A stretch of DNA of 35,213 nucleotides from Streptomyces niveus (lineage in GTDB: Bacteria > Actinomycetota > Actinomycetes > Streptomycetales > Streptomycetaceae): contig NZ_MDCR01000223.1 of the NCBI RefSeq assembly GCF_001723055.1, positions 1 through 35,213 on the forward strand, in the 5' to 3' direction. Within the stretch, counting starts at the first letter, position 1; every line of letters begins with the position of its first letter. A program made the position numbers and the translations under genes. Shown piece by piece: positions 7,139-14,366 of the stretch. The notes under the pieces are model-generated. The model searched no databases. It saw only the letters and a program-made list of their open reading frames with translations, and had not been told where the DNA came from.

Positions 7139-8185
7139 ATGAGCGCTGGTTCCGTCGCCGTCGTCGTGACCGAGGACATCGGGGTTCCGTCCTGGGACCT
7201 GTACGAGCTGAGCATCCCCTGCACCGTCTTCGGAAAGCCGCAGTCCGACCTGGCCGATCCCTGGTACGACCTGCGACTCTGCGGAACCGGCACGCCGCAC
7301 GGCGACACCCCGCCGGCCGACACCGGTCTCGCGCTGCGCACCCGCTACGGGCTCGACGACCTGGCCGGCGCCGACACCGTCATCGTGCCGTCGGTGCCCG
7401 ACGCGTGCGTGGAGGAGGGGGAGCCGCTGCCGGAGCCACTGATCGCGGCCCTGCGCGACGCGTACGACGCGGGCGCCCGCATGGTCTCCCTGTGCACCGG
7501 CGCCTTCGCGCTCGCCGAGGCCGGGCTGCTCGACGGGCGCCGCGCCACCGCCCACTGGATGCACACGGCCCAACTGGCCGCGCGTTACCCGAAGGTGCGG
7601 GTCGACGACTCGGTGCTGTACGTGGATGACGGCGACGTCCTCACCAGCGCCGGCCTGACCGCCGGGCTCGACCTCTGCCTCCATCTCGTACGCCGCGACC
7701 TCGGCGCCCACGTCGCCAACCAACTGGCCCGCCGCATGGTGGTGCCCGCCCACCGGCCGGGCGGCCAGGCGCAGTTCATCGAACTGTCCGTCCCCACCAC
7801 CGACGACGAGGGACTCAGCCCCGTACTGGACTGGGCCCGCGCCCACCTCGACCGGCCGCTGACGGTCGAGGATCTGGCCCGGCGGGCCGCGATGAGCCCC
7901 CGGACGTTCTACCGCCGCCTCCAGGCGGCCACGGGGACAACGCCTTTGCAGTGGCTGCTCAACCAGCGCCTGGGGCGGGCCCGGGTCCTGCTGGAGTCGA
8001 CCGATCTGCCGGTCGAGCGGATCGGGGAGCTGAGCGGTCTCGGCACGGCGAACAACCTCCGCCACCACTTCCTCAGACAGATCGGGGTGTCACCGAGCGA
8101 CTACCGCCGCTCGTTTCCCCAATCCCGGGCGGAGAGTTCTTGGGCCAGTTCCATACAGCGCAGGCGGGCCGGGGAGAAGTCGTAG
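7139..8185 (+). CDS. GlxA-type transcriptional regulator (DJ-1/PfpI plus AraC HTH)
   Basis: 348 residues. Residues about 5-190 form a DJ-1/PfpI-like amidotransferase fold, with C119 at the usual nucleophile-elbow position (SLCTGAFALAEAGLLDG). Residues about 225-325 carry two AraC helix-turn-helix units (LTVEDLARRAAMSPRTFYRRLQ and PVERIGELSGLGTANNLRHHF). Proteins with this layout activate or repress nearby metabolic genes. The adjacent divergent imine-reductase-like gene is the obvious candidate target. There is no Shine-Dalgarno, so translation may be leaderless. The last 85 bases overlap the convergent MerR gene, so the C-terminal tail after the AraC domain (SSWASSIQRRRAGEKS) may be poorly conserved. 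Confidence 0.92.
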   Translation: MSAGSVAVVVTEDIGVPSWDLYELSIPCTVFGKPQSDLADPWYDLRLCGTGTPHGDTPPADTGLALRTRYGLDDLAGADTVIVPSVPDACVEEGEPLPEPLIAALRDAYDAGARMVSLCTGAFALAEAGLLDGRRATAHWMHTAQLAARYPKVRVDDSVLYVDDGDVLTSAGLTAGLDLCLHLVRRDLGAHVANQLARRMVVPAHRPGGQAQFIELSVPTTDDEGLSPVLDWARAHLDRPLTVEDLARRAAMSPRTFYRRLQAATGTTPLQWLLNQRLGRARVLLESTDLPVERIGELSGLGTANNLRHHFLRQIGVSPSDYRRSFPQSRAESSWASSIQRRRAGEKS

Positions 8186-8997
8186 GGCATCTTGCCGATG
8201 GCTTCGAACGCGCTCATGGAGCCGGCCTCCCGCCTGCCGTCATCGCCGTCATCGGTAGGGGGATGCAGAACGTCCCAGGCGTCGAAGAGAGCCTCGTCGG
8301 CCTCGTCCAGGCCGGACTCCTCGATGACGGCATGCAGGGCGTTCTCGAAGGCATGGCGCTCGGCGGCCACTTGAGCCACCCGTGGGTCATCGACGGCGAC
8401 GCCGTCATCGAGCGCCTCCTCGGCGGCGTCGACACGGTCGGAATCCGCCCGCAGAGCGGGACGCGTGGCCAGGGCGATGAAGCGGGTGGCCTGGACGGCC
8501 GCGCCGAGCGGGCCGAAGATCCGCTCGGTGACCAGCAGAGTGTCAAGGTCATCCTGGCGCAGAGAGCCCTCGGGCAGGCTCTTGAGGCGTTCGGTGACGA
8601 AGTCGGAGAGCAGACCCATCCGGCTGCCTTCGGTACGCATCCGCTGCACGGCGGTCCGCTGCCGCCGCAGTTCCGCCTCCTGCTCGGCGAGAGTTTCCTC
8701 CACCCGCTCCAGGATGCCCGCGATACCTTCCCCGCTGTCCGCGGTGGCGGAAGCCGTGTCGCTGGTGAACGCGTCCCGGATGTCGTCCAGTGCGATCCCG
8801 GCGTCGGCCATTCTGCGGATCCACAGCAGGCGGATCATGTCCTCGTACCCGTAGCGGCGGCGGTCGTCACCGCCCCGCTCGGGCTCGGGGAGCAGCCCGA
8901 TCTCGTGGTAGTGGCGAATCGCCCGTGGCGTACTGCCGACGAAGGCCGCCGCGTCACCGATCTTGACCTGGCGGGGCGGCACGAAGGACGAATGCAT
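8101..8997 (-). CDS. MerR-family transcriptional regulator
   Basis: 298 residues from ATG at 8997, preceded by AGGAAAGG at good spacing; the frame is open upstream to 9054. Residues about 10-78 are the MerR winged helix (VKIGDAAAFVGSTPRAIRHYHEIGLL, RRRYGYEDMIRLLWIRRMADAGI), followed by a coiled-coil dimerisation helix (ILERVEETLAEQEAELRRQRTAVQRMR). The long helical C-terminal part has no cysteine pattern for metal sensing. The signal sensed is therefore unknown. The gene is divergent from the secreted protease (185-bp gap) and overlaps the AraC gene tail to tail by 85 bp. It could regulate the protease, itself or distant genes. Confidence 0.9.
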   Translation of the reverse strand: MHSSFVPPRQVKIGDAAAFVGSTPRAIRHYHEIGLLPEPERGGDDRRRYGYEDMIRLLWIRRMADAGIALDDIRDAFTSDTASATADSGEGIAGILERVEETLAEQEAELRRQRTAVQRMRTEGSRMGLLSDFVTERLKSLPEGSLRQDDLDTLLVTERIFGPLGAAVQATRFIALATRPALRADSDRVDAAEEALDDGVAVDDPRVAQVAAERHAFENALHAVIEESGLDEADEALFDAWDVLHPPTDDGDDGRREAGSMSAFEAIGKMPYDFSPARLRCMELAQELSARDWGNERR

Positions 8998-9184
8998 GAG
9001 CCGGGACCTTTCCTCAAGTCCGCAAGGGATCGGGACGTAGGTCCACGGGACCACATGCCGCTACGGAAGGTGCAACCCGTACTCACCGTTCCCCGCCAAT
9101 GGCGCCCTGTGACGATTCCGGGTAGGACTTGTCGTGAACACGCAACGCCACAGGGGCGTCGTCGTGCGAACCGAGGAGGCGAAG

Positions 9185-10123
9185 ATGGGGAACTTACCCG
9201 CCACCCGCGTCAGATCGACTGTGATCGCGGGAGCACTGGTGGCACTGGCCGCCGCACTACTGACCCCCGGCTCGGCGAACGGCCAGAGCACGGCCGGGAC
9301 GTTCAGCACGGCTGAGCTGAAGACGGCGCGGGAAGCCGTACTGGAGGCGGACGTCACGGGTACGGCGTGGAACGTGGACCCGGCGACCGGCAGGGTGCTC
9401 GTGTCGGTGGACGAGACGGTCTCCGCGCGCGAGATCAGGCACATCCGGCGCACAGCGGGCGAGTTGGCCGGCGCGCTGGAGTTCGAGCGGATCCCGGGCG
9501 AACTGGAGACGGCCGCCGAGCTGCGCGAAACGGCCGCCGAGACGGTCGAGACGGAGCCGTTCGTGAAGGGCGGCGAGTACATCTACGGGATCGACACGAA
9601 GGCGTCGCTCGGCTTCAACGCGGTCTACAACGGCCAGGATTACTTCATCACGGCGGGACACTGCACCAACGACGTGAGCCGCTGGTACCTGGACCCGTCG
9701 CTCACCACCTACATCGGCCCCACCGTCGCCTCCAGCTACCCGGGCAACGACTACGGGATCGTCCGCTACGACAACGCCACGATCCCCCGGCCCGGCACCG
9801 TCCGGTGCGGGCAGAACGAGATCGACATCACGGGGTCCGTCGAGCCCCGGGTCGGAATGCCGTTCAGCATCGCCGGTTACAACTGCCGCGCCGCCACGGT
9901 GCAGGCCGTCAACGTGACCGTCAACCTCGCCGACGGCATCATCCACGGGCTGTTCCGCTCGAACGCCTGCGCCGCCCCCGGCGACAGCGGAGCGGCCTCG
10001 TTCACCGGAAACCTGGCGCTGGGCCTGCTGTCCGTGGGCAGCGCCACCTGCACCACATCGGGCATCACCTACTGGCAGCCGGTCAACGAGGTACTCACCG
10101 CGTACGGGCTGACGCTGACCTGA
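9185..10123 (+). CDS. Secreted S1-family serine protease with alpha-lytic/streptogrisin-type propeptide
   Basis: 312 residues from ATG at 9185, preceded by GAGGAGG; an upstream in-frame GTG at 9134 lacks such a site. The N-terminus is a signal peptide (TRVRST then hydrophobic to ~27, ending TPGSANG). Residues about 40-120 are an alpha-lytic-type pro-region acting as intramolecular chaperone. The protease domain holds the triad H159 (ITAGHC), D189 (GNDYGIV) and S268 (APGDSGAAS). The usual GDSGGP is GDSGAA here, the only deviation at the active site. Five cysteines fit partial disulfide pairing. The product is probably an extracellular, streptogrisin-like peptidase. Confidence 0.92.
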   Translation: MGNLPATRVRSTVIAGALVALAAALLTPGSANGQSTAGTFSTAELKTAREAVLEADVTGTAWNVDPATGRVLVSVDETVSAREIRHIRRTAGELAGALEFERIPGELETAAELRETAAETVETEPFVKGGEYIYGIDTKASLGFNAVYNGQDYFITAGHCTNDVSRWYLDPSLTTYIGPTVASSYPGNDYGIVRYDNATIPRPGTVRCGQNEIDITGSVEPRVGMPFSIAGYNCRAATVQAVNVTVNLADGIIHGLFRSNACAAPGDSGAASFTGNLALGLLSVGSATCTTSGITYWQPVNEVLTAYGLTLT

Positions 10124-10146
10124 CCCGTCCTGCGGCACCCGCGCCG

Positions 10147-10353
10147 TCAGCGGCGCCCGAGCGCCCCGGCCTTGACCGCCGAGACGAACGAGGACCAGCC
10201 GGTGGCGGGGAAGACGAGCGCGGGGCCGTGGGCGAGCTTGGAGTCCCGGACGGGGACGACGGGGTGGCCGTCGGCTACCTCAAGGCACTCCCCACCGGCA
10301 CCGCCGCTGTAACTCGACTTGCGCCATGCGGTGAAGTGCTCACTGCTGACCAT
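10147..10353 (-). CDS. DUF397 protein, copy 2
   Basis: 68 residues, ATG preceded by GGGACG. It shows the DUF397 signature: FTAWRKSSYS, GECLEVADG, VPVRDSK, PALVFPATGWSSFVSAVKAG. DUF397 proteins accompany XRE/DUF5753 regulators in actinomycetes and are thought to act as partners in an antitoxin-like or developmental control pair. This copy lies 59 bp downstream of a second DUF397 gene and is very similar to it, sharing an identical 39-bp block. Confidence 0.93.
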   Translation of the reverse strand: MVSSEHFTAWRKSSYSGGAGGECLEVADGHPVVPVRDSKLAHGPALVFPATGWSSFVSAVKAGALGRR

Positions 10354-10538
10354 GTTCGCGTCCCTTCGTACTGTGGTCTCTCAACGAGCCCAATTCGAGG
10401 CGAACTTCGCTCTCAGTCGGCGAGCGTCCCGGCCTTGACGGCGAAGACGAACGACGACCAGTCAGCCGCGGAGAAAACGAGCGCCGGCCCGTGAGGGGAC
10501 TTGGAGTCCCGGACGGGGACGACGGGGTGGCCGTCGGC
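10237..10538. repeat. Identical 39-bp blocks in tandem DUF397 genes
   Basis: Positions 10237-10275 and 10500-10538 are identical over 39 bases (beginning CTTGGAGTCCCGG), inside otherwise ~70-80% similar genes. They encode the conserved ADGHPVVPVRDSK core. The block is either a trace of a recent tandem duplication or of gene conversion between the copies. Confidence 0.85.
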
Positions 10539-10616
10539 GACTTCGAGGCAGTCTCCGTTGCTGGGGCCGCTGTAGGTGGACTTGCGCCACCCGGTGAAGC
10601 GCTCATTGCTGCTCAT
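10413..10616 (-). CDS. DUF397 protein, copy 1
   Basis: 67 residues from ATG at 10616; the ATG at 10622 is also possible, but AGAGGG is correctly spaced only for 10616. Motifs FTGWRKSTYS, GDCLEVADG, VPVRDSK and PALVFSAADWSSFVFAVKAG match DUF397. Its start lies inside the end of the upstream XRE/DUF5753 gene (overlap of 14 bases, or 20 for the longer form), so translation is probably coupled to the regulator. This supports a functional regulator-partner pair. Confidence 0.93.
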   Translation of the reverse strand: MSSNERFTGWRKSTYSGPSNGDCLEVADGHPVVPVRDSKSPHGPALVFSAADWSSFVFAVKAGTLAD

Positions 10617-11427
10617 GTTCATATCCCTCTGCTGCGGTCCTGATTAGAGCCAGTGATTGTTGTTGCGACAGCGAGTCGCTGAGCGCCAGGTCGTAGACGG
10701 TCTGGCAGTGGCTCACGTGAGCCGGATCATCCATGAGATAGCCCGTACTCACCCCCTCCGCATAGGCGATCGGTGGAGCGTCCGTGAATTTCATGAGGTA
10801 CAGCAGCCCCTCGATCAGCGAGTGCGCCCCCACTTCGAAGGGCAACACATGGAGCCGCAGATGACCCGTGTCTGCCATGCCGGCGATCTTGCGCAACTGC
10901 TTCGCCATGACGTCAGGGCCGCCGACCTTCCGGCGGACCGCCGCCTCATCCAGCACGCACCACACTACGGGGCTTGACGGGCCGTCAAGGAGGGAATGCC
11001 GTTGCATTCGGTTGATGACCCACCGGTCAAGATCTTCCGTCCGGTGATTCGGCCGGTACGCGCGGAAGAGCGCCTTCGCGTACTCCTCCGTCTGAAGCAA
11101 TCCCGGGATGAGCGAAGAGCCGTAGTGCCGGATCTCAACCGCCTGCTTCTCCAACTCCGCCGCAGCGGTGAAGTGTTCGGCGAACTTACCGTCCAGGTCC
11201 TCCAGCCACCGCTCGAAGAACCCGTCCGTCCCCAGCACCTTGTCCAGCCGCTTCGCGTCCGACGGGCTCGGCAGCCGTCGCCCCGCCTCGTAGTGGCTGA
11301 TCAGCGTCGGGGAGCACATCATCTCCCGGGCCACAGCCTCCTGTGTCATGCCCGCCGCGATGCGTCGCAGCTTCAGTTCCTCCCCGTACTTCTCGCGAGG
11401 ACTGCGCGGCACCCGTTGCTCCATCAT
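10603..11427 (-). CDS. XRE-family regulator with DUF5753 (WhiJ/AbaA-locus type)
   Basis: 274 residues from ATG at 11427, preceded by AGGGAG at 8 bases; the frame is open to 11463. The helix-turn-helix lies at about 12-65 (LKLRRIAAGMTQEAVAREMMCSPTLISHYEAG). DUF5753 follows (LIPGLLQTEEYAKALFRAYRPN, HLRLHVLPFEVGAHSLIEGLL). It belongs to a different subgroup from the two cassette regulators at 55-900 and 12815-13657. The neighbours (DUF397 overlapping downstream, RsbW-like ATPase divergent upstream) reproduce the abaA/whiJ-type locus that affects sporulation and antibiotic output in Streptomyces. Here that role is inferred by family and context. Confidence 0.92.
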   Translation of the reverse strand: MMEQRVPRSPREKYGEELKLRRIAAGMTQEAVAREMMCSPTLISHYEAGRRLPSPSDAKRLDKVLGTDGFFERWLEDLDGKFAEHFTAAAELEKQAVEIRHYGSSLIPGLLQTEEYAKALFRAYRPNHRTEDLDRWVINRMQRHSLLDGPSSPVVWCVLDEAAVRRKVGGPDVMAKQLRKIAGMADTGHLRLHVLPFEVGAHSLIEGLLYLMKFTDAPPIAYAEGVSTGYLMDDPAHVSHCQTVYDLALSDSLSQQQSLALIRTAAEGYEHEQQ

Positions 11428-11499
11428 CCGTACAACTCCCTTCCTTGAAGTGCTCGTTGTCAAGATCGAACCCCTTCCACGGTAGCGGCCACCACCCCA

Positions 11500-11523
11500 C
11501 TCTGTAAGTGAAATGTCACAGAG
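11500..11523. promoter_or_regulatory. Inverted repeats in the XRE/ATPase divergent promoter
   Basis: CTCTGT (11500-11505) and ACAGAG (11518-11523) are inverted arms. A second dyad, GTGA/TCAC, lies inside, about 25-45 bases before the ATPase start. It could be the binding site of the adjacent XRE regulator. The 119-bp gap holds nothing else that I can identify. Confidence 0.35.
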
Positions 11524-11546
11524 AGCAACTTTGGAGGTGGCTTCCC

Positions 11547-11957
11547 ATGTTGGTGAACCCGGCCCACGGGGATTCCGTGGTGCTGCGCTGGAGCCGGCAC
11601 CCGCGTTGTGTCGGGCTCGCGCGGTGGGAGTTGCGGAAGGCGTTGGCCGGGTGGGGGCTCGCTCCGCTCGAAGAGGCCGCCGTGCTCGTGTTGTCCGAGC
11701 TGTTGACCAACGCCGGGCGGCATGCGCGCGTCTCGCCGGGGCGGGAGATCGAGACCTGGTACGTGCGGATGTCCGACACGCTGCGGATCGAGGTGCACGA
11801 CGCCTCGCCCGAGTGGCCCGAGGTCCAGGAACCGGACCTGGACGCGCCCGGCGGCCGGGGGCTCGCGCTGGTCGCCGCGCTCGCTGACAGCTGGGGGGTC
11901 AAGGATCGCAACGGGCCCGGGAAATCCGTCTGGGCGGAGCTGTCACTTCCCGAGTGA
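11547..11957 (+). CDS. RsbW-like ATP-binding protein (HATPase_c, anti-sigma kinase type)
   Basis: 136 residues from ATG at 11547, with GGAGGTGG just upstream; the frame extends to 11508. It is a single GHKL ATPase domain: N-box ELLTNAGRHA, G1 region IEVHDASP and G2 region GGRGLALVAALADSWGV. No sensor or membrane part is present. Such short proteins are numerous in Streptomyces and are regular members of abaA-type loci, where they may phosphorylate or sequester a regulatory partner. The partner here is unknown. It is transcribed divergently from the XRE gene. Confidence 0.93.
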   Translation: MLVNPAHGDSVVLRWSRHPRCVGLARWELRKALAGWGLAPLEEAAVLVLSELLTNAGRHARVSPGREIETWYVRMSDTLRIEVHDASPEWPEVQEPDLDAPGGRGLALVAALADSWGVKDRNGPGKSVWAELSLPE

Positions 11958-12078
11958 GCGGCCTCCCCGTCCGCTGCACAGCCGCCCAGGACAAGAGAGC
12001 GGCGCCGCCGTCGTGCTCTGTTCTGTTTCTCGATCGTCCAGCTACCGTCACCGCATCGGTCACTGAGAGGGGAAGCCC

Positions 12079-12288
12079 ATGACCCGAGAACTACAAATGC
12101 TCGGCACCAACAGCAAATCCGGTGAGTGCCCGACGCTGTACGAAGACGTGGAGACGGGAGAAATCCTTGTCCAGGGGTACACGGTCACGGATCCCGAGGT
12201 CTTGGCGCAGATGGCGAACCCTCTGAAGGGGGAGTCATTAGTGGTCGTGGACCGCGCGTTGCTCGTGAACTTCGCGCCGAAGGAGTGA
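12079..12288 (+). CDS. Small protein of cassette 2 (equivalent to the N-terminus of the 912-1661 product)
   Basis: 69 residues, ATG with GAGAGGGG upstream. It aligns throughout with residues ~1-68 of the fused protein of cassette 1 (GECPTLYEDVETGEILVQG versus GCPSVHEDLDTGEVIVHG, then LVVVDRALLVNFAPKE versus IVVPRELLADFGPKDR). The stop TGA overlaps the next gene, whose frame differs, so the two domains are separate proteins here. TTTCTCGA at 12026-12033 and a TACCGT -10-like box lie upstream. Function unknown; co-translated with the DUF6879 protein. Confidence 0.88.
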   Translation: MTRELQMLGTNSKSGECPTLYEDVETGEILVQGYTVTDPEVLAQMANPLKGESLVVVDRALLVNFAPKE

Positions 12289-12818
12289 CGTTGAACGCGG
12301 TTCCCGCCCATCAGATCCTCGACTTCTTCCGCGACGGCTTCGAGCACACGGCTTGGCGCCTGGAGACTCGCCGCTCGTACGCCGCCGACGAGGCCACGGA
12401 GGAGTACCAGCGGTTCCTCACAGGGATCAACCCGCCGCGAGATGAGGGTCCGTGGTTCATGAATGCGCGCCAGCAGACCGCCGCCGGTAAACGGATCGAG
12501 CGCGTACGCCTGGTCGACGAGCCCGTCACCGACGGGCAGCGGTACCTCCTGGCCACGACACCCGACAACCTGGCCGCAGGCGAGGACATCCGGTACATGT
12601 CCAGGAGCCAGGCCGAAGCGCTCGGCCTGCCGACCTTCGACTTCTGGCTGTTCGACTCCCGAGTCCTCGCTCGCTTCAACTGGGAAGACGCCGAACGGCG
12701 CATGAAGTTGAGCACCGCCCCCGAAGACGTCGTACGGGCCTGCCAGGCGCGAGACGCGGCATGGCATCACGCCGCCAGGTACGAGGAGTTCACCGCGCGG
12801 GTACGTTCCCCAGTGTGA
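12285..12818 (+). CDS. DUF6879-family protein, cassette 2
   Basis: 177 residues from GTG at 12285, which overlaps the upstream stop as GTGA. A TTG at 12291 with AAGGAG five bases before it is an equally good start, shorter by two residues. It matches the C-terminal part of the cassette 1 fusion: FEHTAWRLETRRSYAADEATEEY, QRYLLATTPDNLAAGEDIRYMSR, DFWLFDSRVLARFNWEDAERRM. It ends in a GTGA overlap with the XRE regulator, so small protein, DUF6879 protein and regulator are translationally coupled. A role as partner of the regulator is inferred. Confidence 0.88.
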   Translation: MTLNAVPAHQILDFFRDGFEHTAWRLETRRSYAADEATEEYQRFLTGINPPRDEGPWFMNARQQTAAGKRIERVRLVDEPVTDGQRYLLATTPDNLAAGEDIRYMSRSQAEALGLPTFDFWLFDSRVLARFNWEDAERRMKLSTAPEDVVRACQARDAAWHHAARYEEFTARVRSPV

Positions 12819-13657
12819 GCACTGATTACCAGCAGGCCAGGGTCCTCCTCGGGGCGCGGCTGCGCGAGTTGCGCACCGAGGCAGGGCTCACGGTACGCGG
12901 GCTGGCCGCAACATGCGGCTGGGCGCCGTCGAAGGTGAGCAAGCTGGAGAACGGCAAGCAGACTGCGGCGGTCGCAGACCTGGACGCATGGGCGATCGGC
13001 ATCGGTCGGCCGGAGACAGCCACCGAGCTGAAGGGGCGCCTCGCCGGTCTCGAATCGACGTACCGTTCCTGGCGTCGGCAGCTCGCCGGCGGACACCGCG
13101 CGGTCCAGGACGCACTCGGTGCCCAGCACGAACGGACCACGGTGCTCCGAGGCATCTCCGCATCCGTCGTCCCCGGGATCTTCCAGACTCCGGAGTACGC
13201 GCGTGCCGTACTGTCCGGCTACGCCGAACTGCACGGCGCCGTCCGGGACGTGGAGGACGGAGTGGCGTCCAGGATGAGGCGTCAGGAGGGCCTGTACGCC
13301 CGTGAGAAGCGGTACAAGGTGCTGCTGTGGGAGTCGGCGCTGCACGTTCGTATCTGCCGGCCGATGGTCCTTGCCGAGCAGTTGGACAGGCTGATGTCCG
13401 TCAACGGACTGTCCACCGTAGAACTCGGTGTCATCCCGCTCGGCGCGGACGTGCGGCTCGCGGCAGGCGATGACTTCTGGATCCACGATGACCGATTGGT
13501 CATCGCCGAGTCGTGGCACGCCGAGATGTGGCTCGACTCCCCGGAAGACATCGCCCTGTACCGGAAGGTCTGGGACGCACTCGCCTCCGGCGCCGTCACC
13601 GGGCGGGACGCGCACCGGATAATCGCCCGCGCACGGGCCGCTCTGACTGCCGTTTGA
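12815..13657 (+). CDS. XRE-family regulator with DUF5753, cassette 2
   Basis: 280 residues from GTG at 12815 (GTGA overlap with the preceding stop). The helix-turn-helix spans about 8-62 (LRELRTEAGLTVRGLAATCG, PSKVSKLENGKQTAAV), then DUF5753 (RSWRRQLAGGHRAVQDALG, VPGIFQTPEYARAVLSGYAELHG, LSTVELGVIPLGADVRLA). About half of its residues are identical by eye to the 55-900 product, including the recognition-helix region (SKVSKLENGKQTA), so the two may recognise similar operators. The candidate operator lies directly downstream at 13685-13721, before the small-gene cluster. Confidence 0.92.
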   Translation: MSTDYQQARVLLGARLRELRTEAGLTVRGLAATCGWAPSKVSKLENGKQTAAVADLDAWAIGIGRPETATELKGRLAGLESTYRSWRRQLAGGHRAVQDALGAQHERTTVLRGISASVVPGIFQTPEYARAVLSGYAELHGAVRDVEDGVASRMRRQEGLYAREKRYKVLLWESALHVRICRPMVLAEQLDRLMSVNGLSTVELGVIPLGADVRLAAGDDFWIHDDRLVIAESWHAEMWLDSPEDIALYRKVWDALASGAVTGRDAHRIIARARAALTAV

Positions 13658-13684
13658 GCAACACCCGGCAACACCGACCAGCGC

Positions 13685-13721
13685 GTGAGAAACATCGCGA
13701 AACACGCGAGATTCTGAGAAA
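13685..13721 (+). promoter_or_regulatory. Candidate operator of cassette 2, upstream of small-gene cluster
   Basis: GTGAGAA (13685-13691), GCGAA (13697-13701) and the dyad TTCTGAGAA (13712-13720) occur in the 87-bp gap between the regulator and the 58-residue gene. The 37 bases align without gaps to 1744-1780 in front of the radical SAM gene (22 of 37 identical, the three blocks in register and on the same strand). This supports a shared recognition sequence for the two related regulators. Function is inferred. Confidence 0.5.
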
Positions 13722-13744
13722 CAGTCAGCCGTACGGTCCTCAGC

Positions 13745-13921
13745 ATGGCTACCGAGACCAGCCCCACCACCACTGCTGAGCCTGCCTCCGTGCCCTACCG
13801 CCGGGGCGAGGACTGGCCCGTGTCCTTTCTGGAGCCCCTGGCTCTGACCGCCGACGAGGAGCGCGCCCTGTCCGCCGGCCTGGCAGTGCTGTTTTCGAGC
13901 CGGCGCGGCGGCTCGCAGTGA
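13745..13921 (+). CDS. Small hypothetical protein (58 residues)
   Basis: ATG start 24 bases after the candidate operator. The sequence begins MATETSPTTTAEPASVPYRR and continues GEDWPVSFLEPLALTADEERALSAGLAVLF. The first 20 residues are Thr/Ser/Pro-rich and probably disordered; the rest is one or two helices. It has no cysteine or signal peptide. The stop overlaps the GTG of the next gene (GTGA), so the pair is coupled. I do not recognise the family. Confidence 0.72.
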   Translation: MATETSPTTTAEPASVPYRRGEDWPVSFLEPLALTADEERALSAGLAVLFSSRRGGSQ

Positions 13922-14124
13922 CCGCGGGGGCGCGCACGCAGGCGCTCGCCGAGCTATCGCGTGTCGAGTCCCTGACGGATCGGCAGCAGCGCGGCGCGGA
14001 CTGCGTGTTCTGTCGCCGCGAGCTGGTCACGGGGCACGTGATCGATCTGAGGCCCCGCCCGCTGGGCACGCACGGCGTCAAGGCCCGCTGGTTCCCGCGT
14101 GCCTGCAAGCCGCGGTGCGCGTAG
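13918..14124 (+). CDS. Small putative zinc-ribbon-like protein (68 residues)
   Basis: GTG start overlapping the previous stop. CVFC at about 30-33 and C63 plus C67 near the C-terminus (RACKPRCA) could bind one metal ion. LAELSRVESLTDRQQRGADC precedes the first pair. Similar short CxxC proteins are, in my recollection, common next to XRE/DUF6879 genes and on actinomycete mobile elements. No activity can be assigned. It is co-translated with the 58-residue protein. Confidence 0.75.
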   Translation: MTAGARTQALAELSRVESLTDRQQRGADCVFCRRELVTGHVIDLRPRPLGTHGVKARWFPRACKPRCA

Positions 14125-14157
14125 CGCCCCTGCTGGGTGTACGCGCTCCCACTGGTC

Positions 14158-14203
14158 CCCGCCCCGGTCGCTCATTCCCTGGCAGGACAGCGCTCGGGGC
14201 GGG
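14158..14203 (+). promoter_or_regulatory. Hairpin in the 114-bp gap before the 39-residue peptide gene
   Basis: CCCGCCCCG (14158-14166) and CGGGGCGGG (14195-14203) can pair across a 28-base loop. It could be a terminator of the 13745-14124 pair or part of the peptide gene leader. No T-run. Weak evidence. Confidence 0.3.
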
Positions 14204-14238
14204 TTCATGCACCACCCATCGAGAGAAGGGCATGGCAC

Positions 14239-14358
14239 ATGGCCACGACGGTACAGCGCCGCGCGATCGTCCGAGGCGGCGAGGACAACACCGACATCGA
14301 GGACGGCGACGGCGGCGGCTCCAACCCGAGCAGTGGCTGCGGCGACGACCACGGGTAA
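14239..14358 (+). CDS. Short peptide gene (39 residues), candidate precursor or small effector
   Basis: ATG at 14239 with AGAAGGG eight bases upstream; the frame is open to 14137 but without another good start. The peptide begins MATTVQRRAIVRGG and ends in an acidic, Gly/Asp/Ser-rich tail with one cysteine (..DGGGSNPSSGCGDDHG). The contrast of a basic/hydrophobic front and a low-complexity acidic back resembles some ribosomal-peptide precursors, but no modifying enzyme is adjacent; the only radical SAM gene lies ~12 kb away. A strong hairpin follows directly (14367-14402), as if the peptide should be made in excess of the downstream protein. Function unknown. Confidence 0.6.
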   Translation: MATTVQRRAIVRGGEDNTDIEDGDGGGSNPSSGCGDDHG

Positions 14359-14366
14359 CAGCACGC

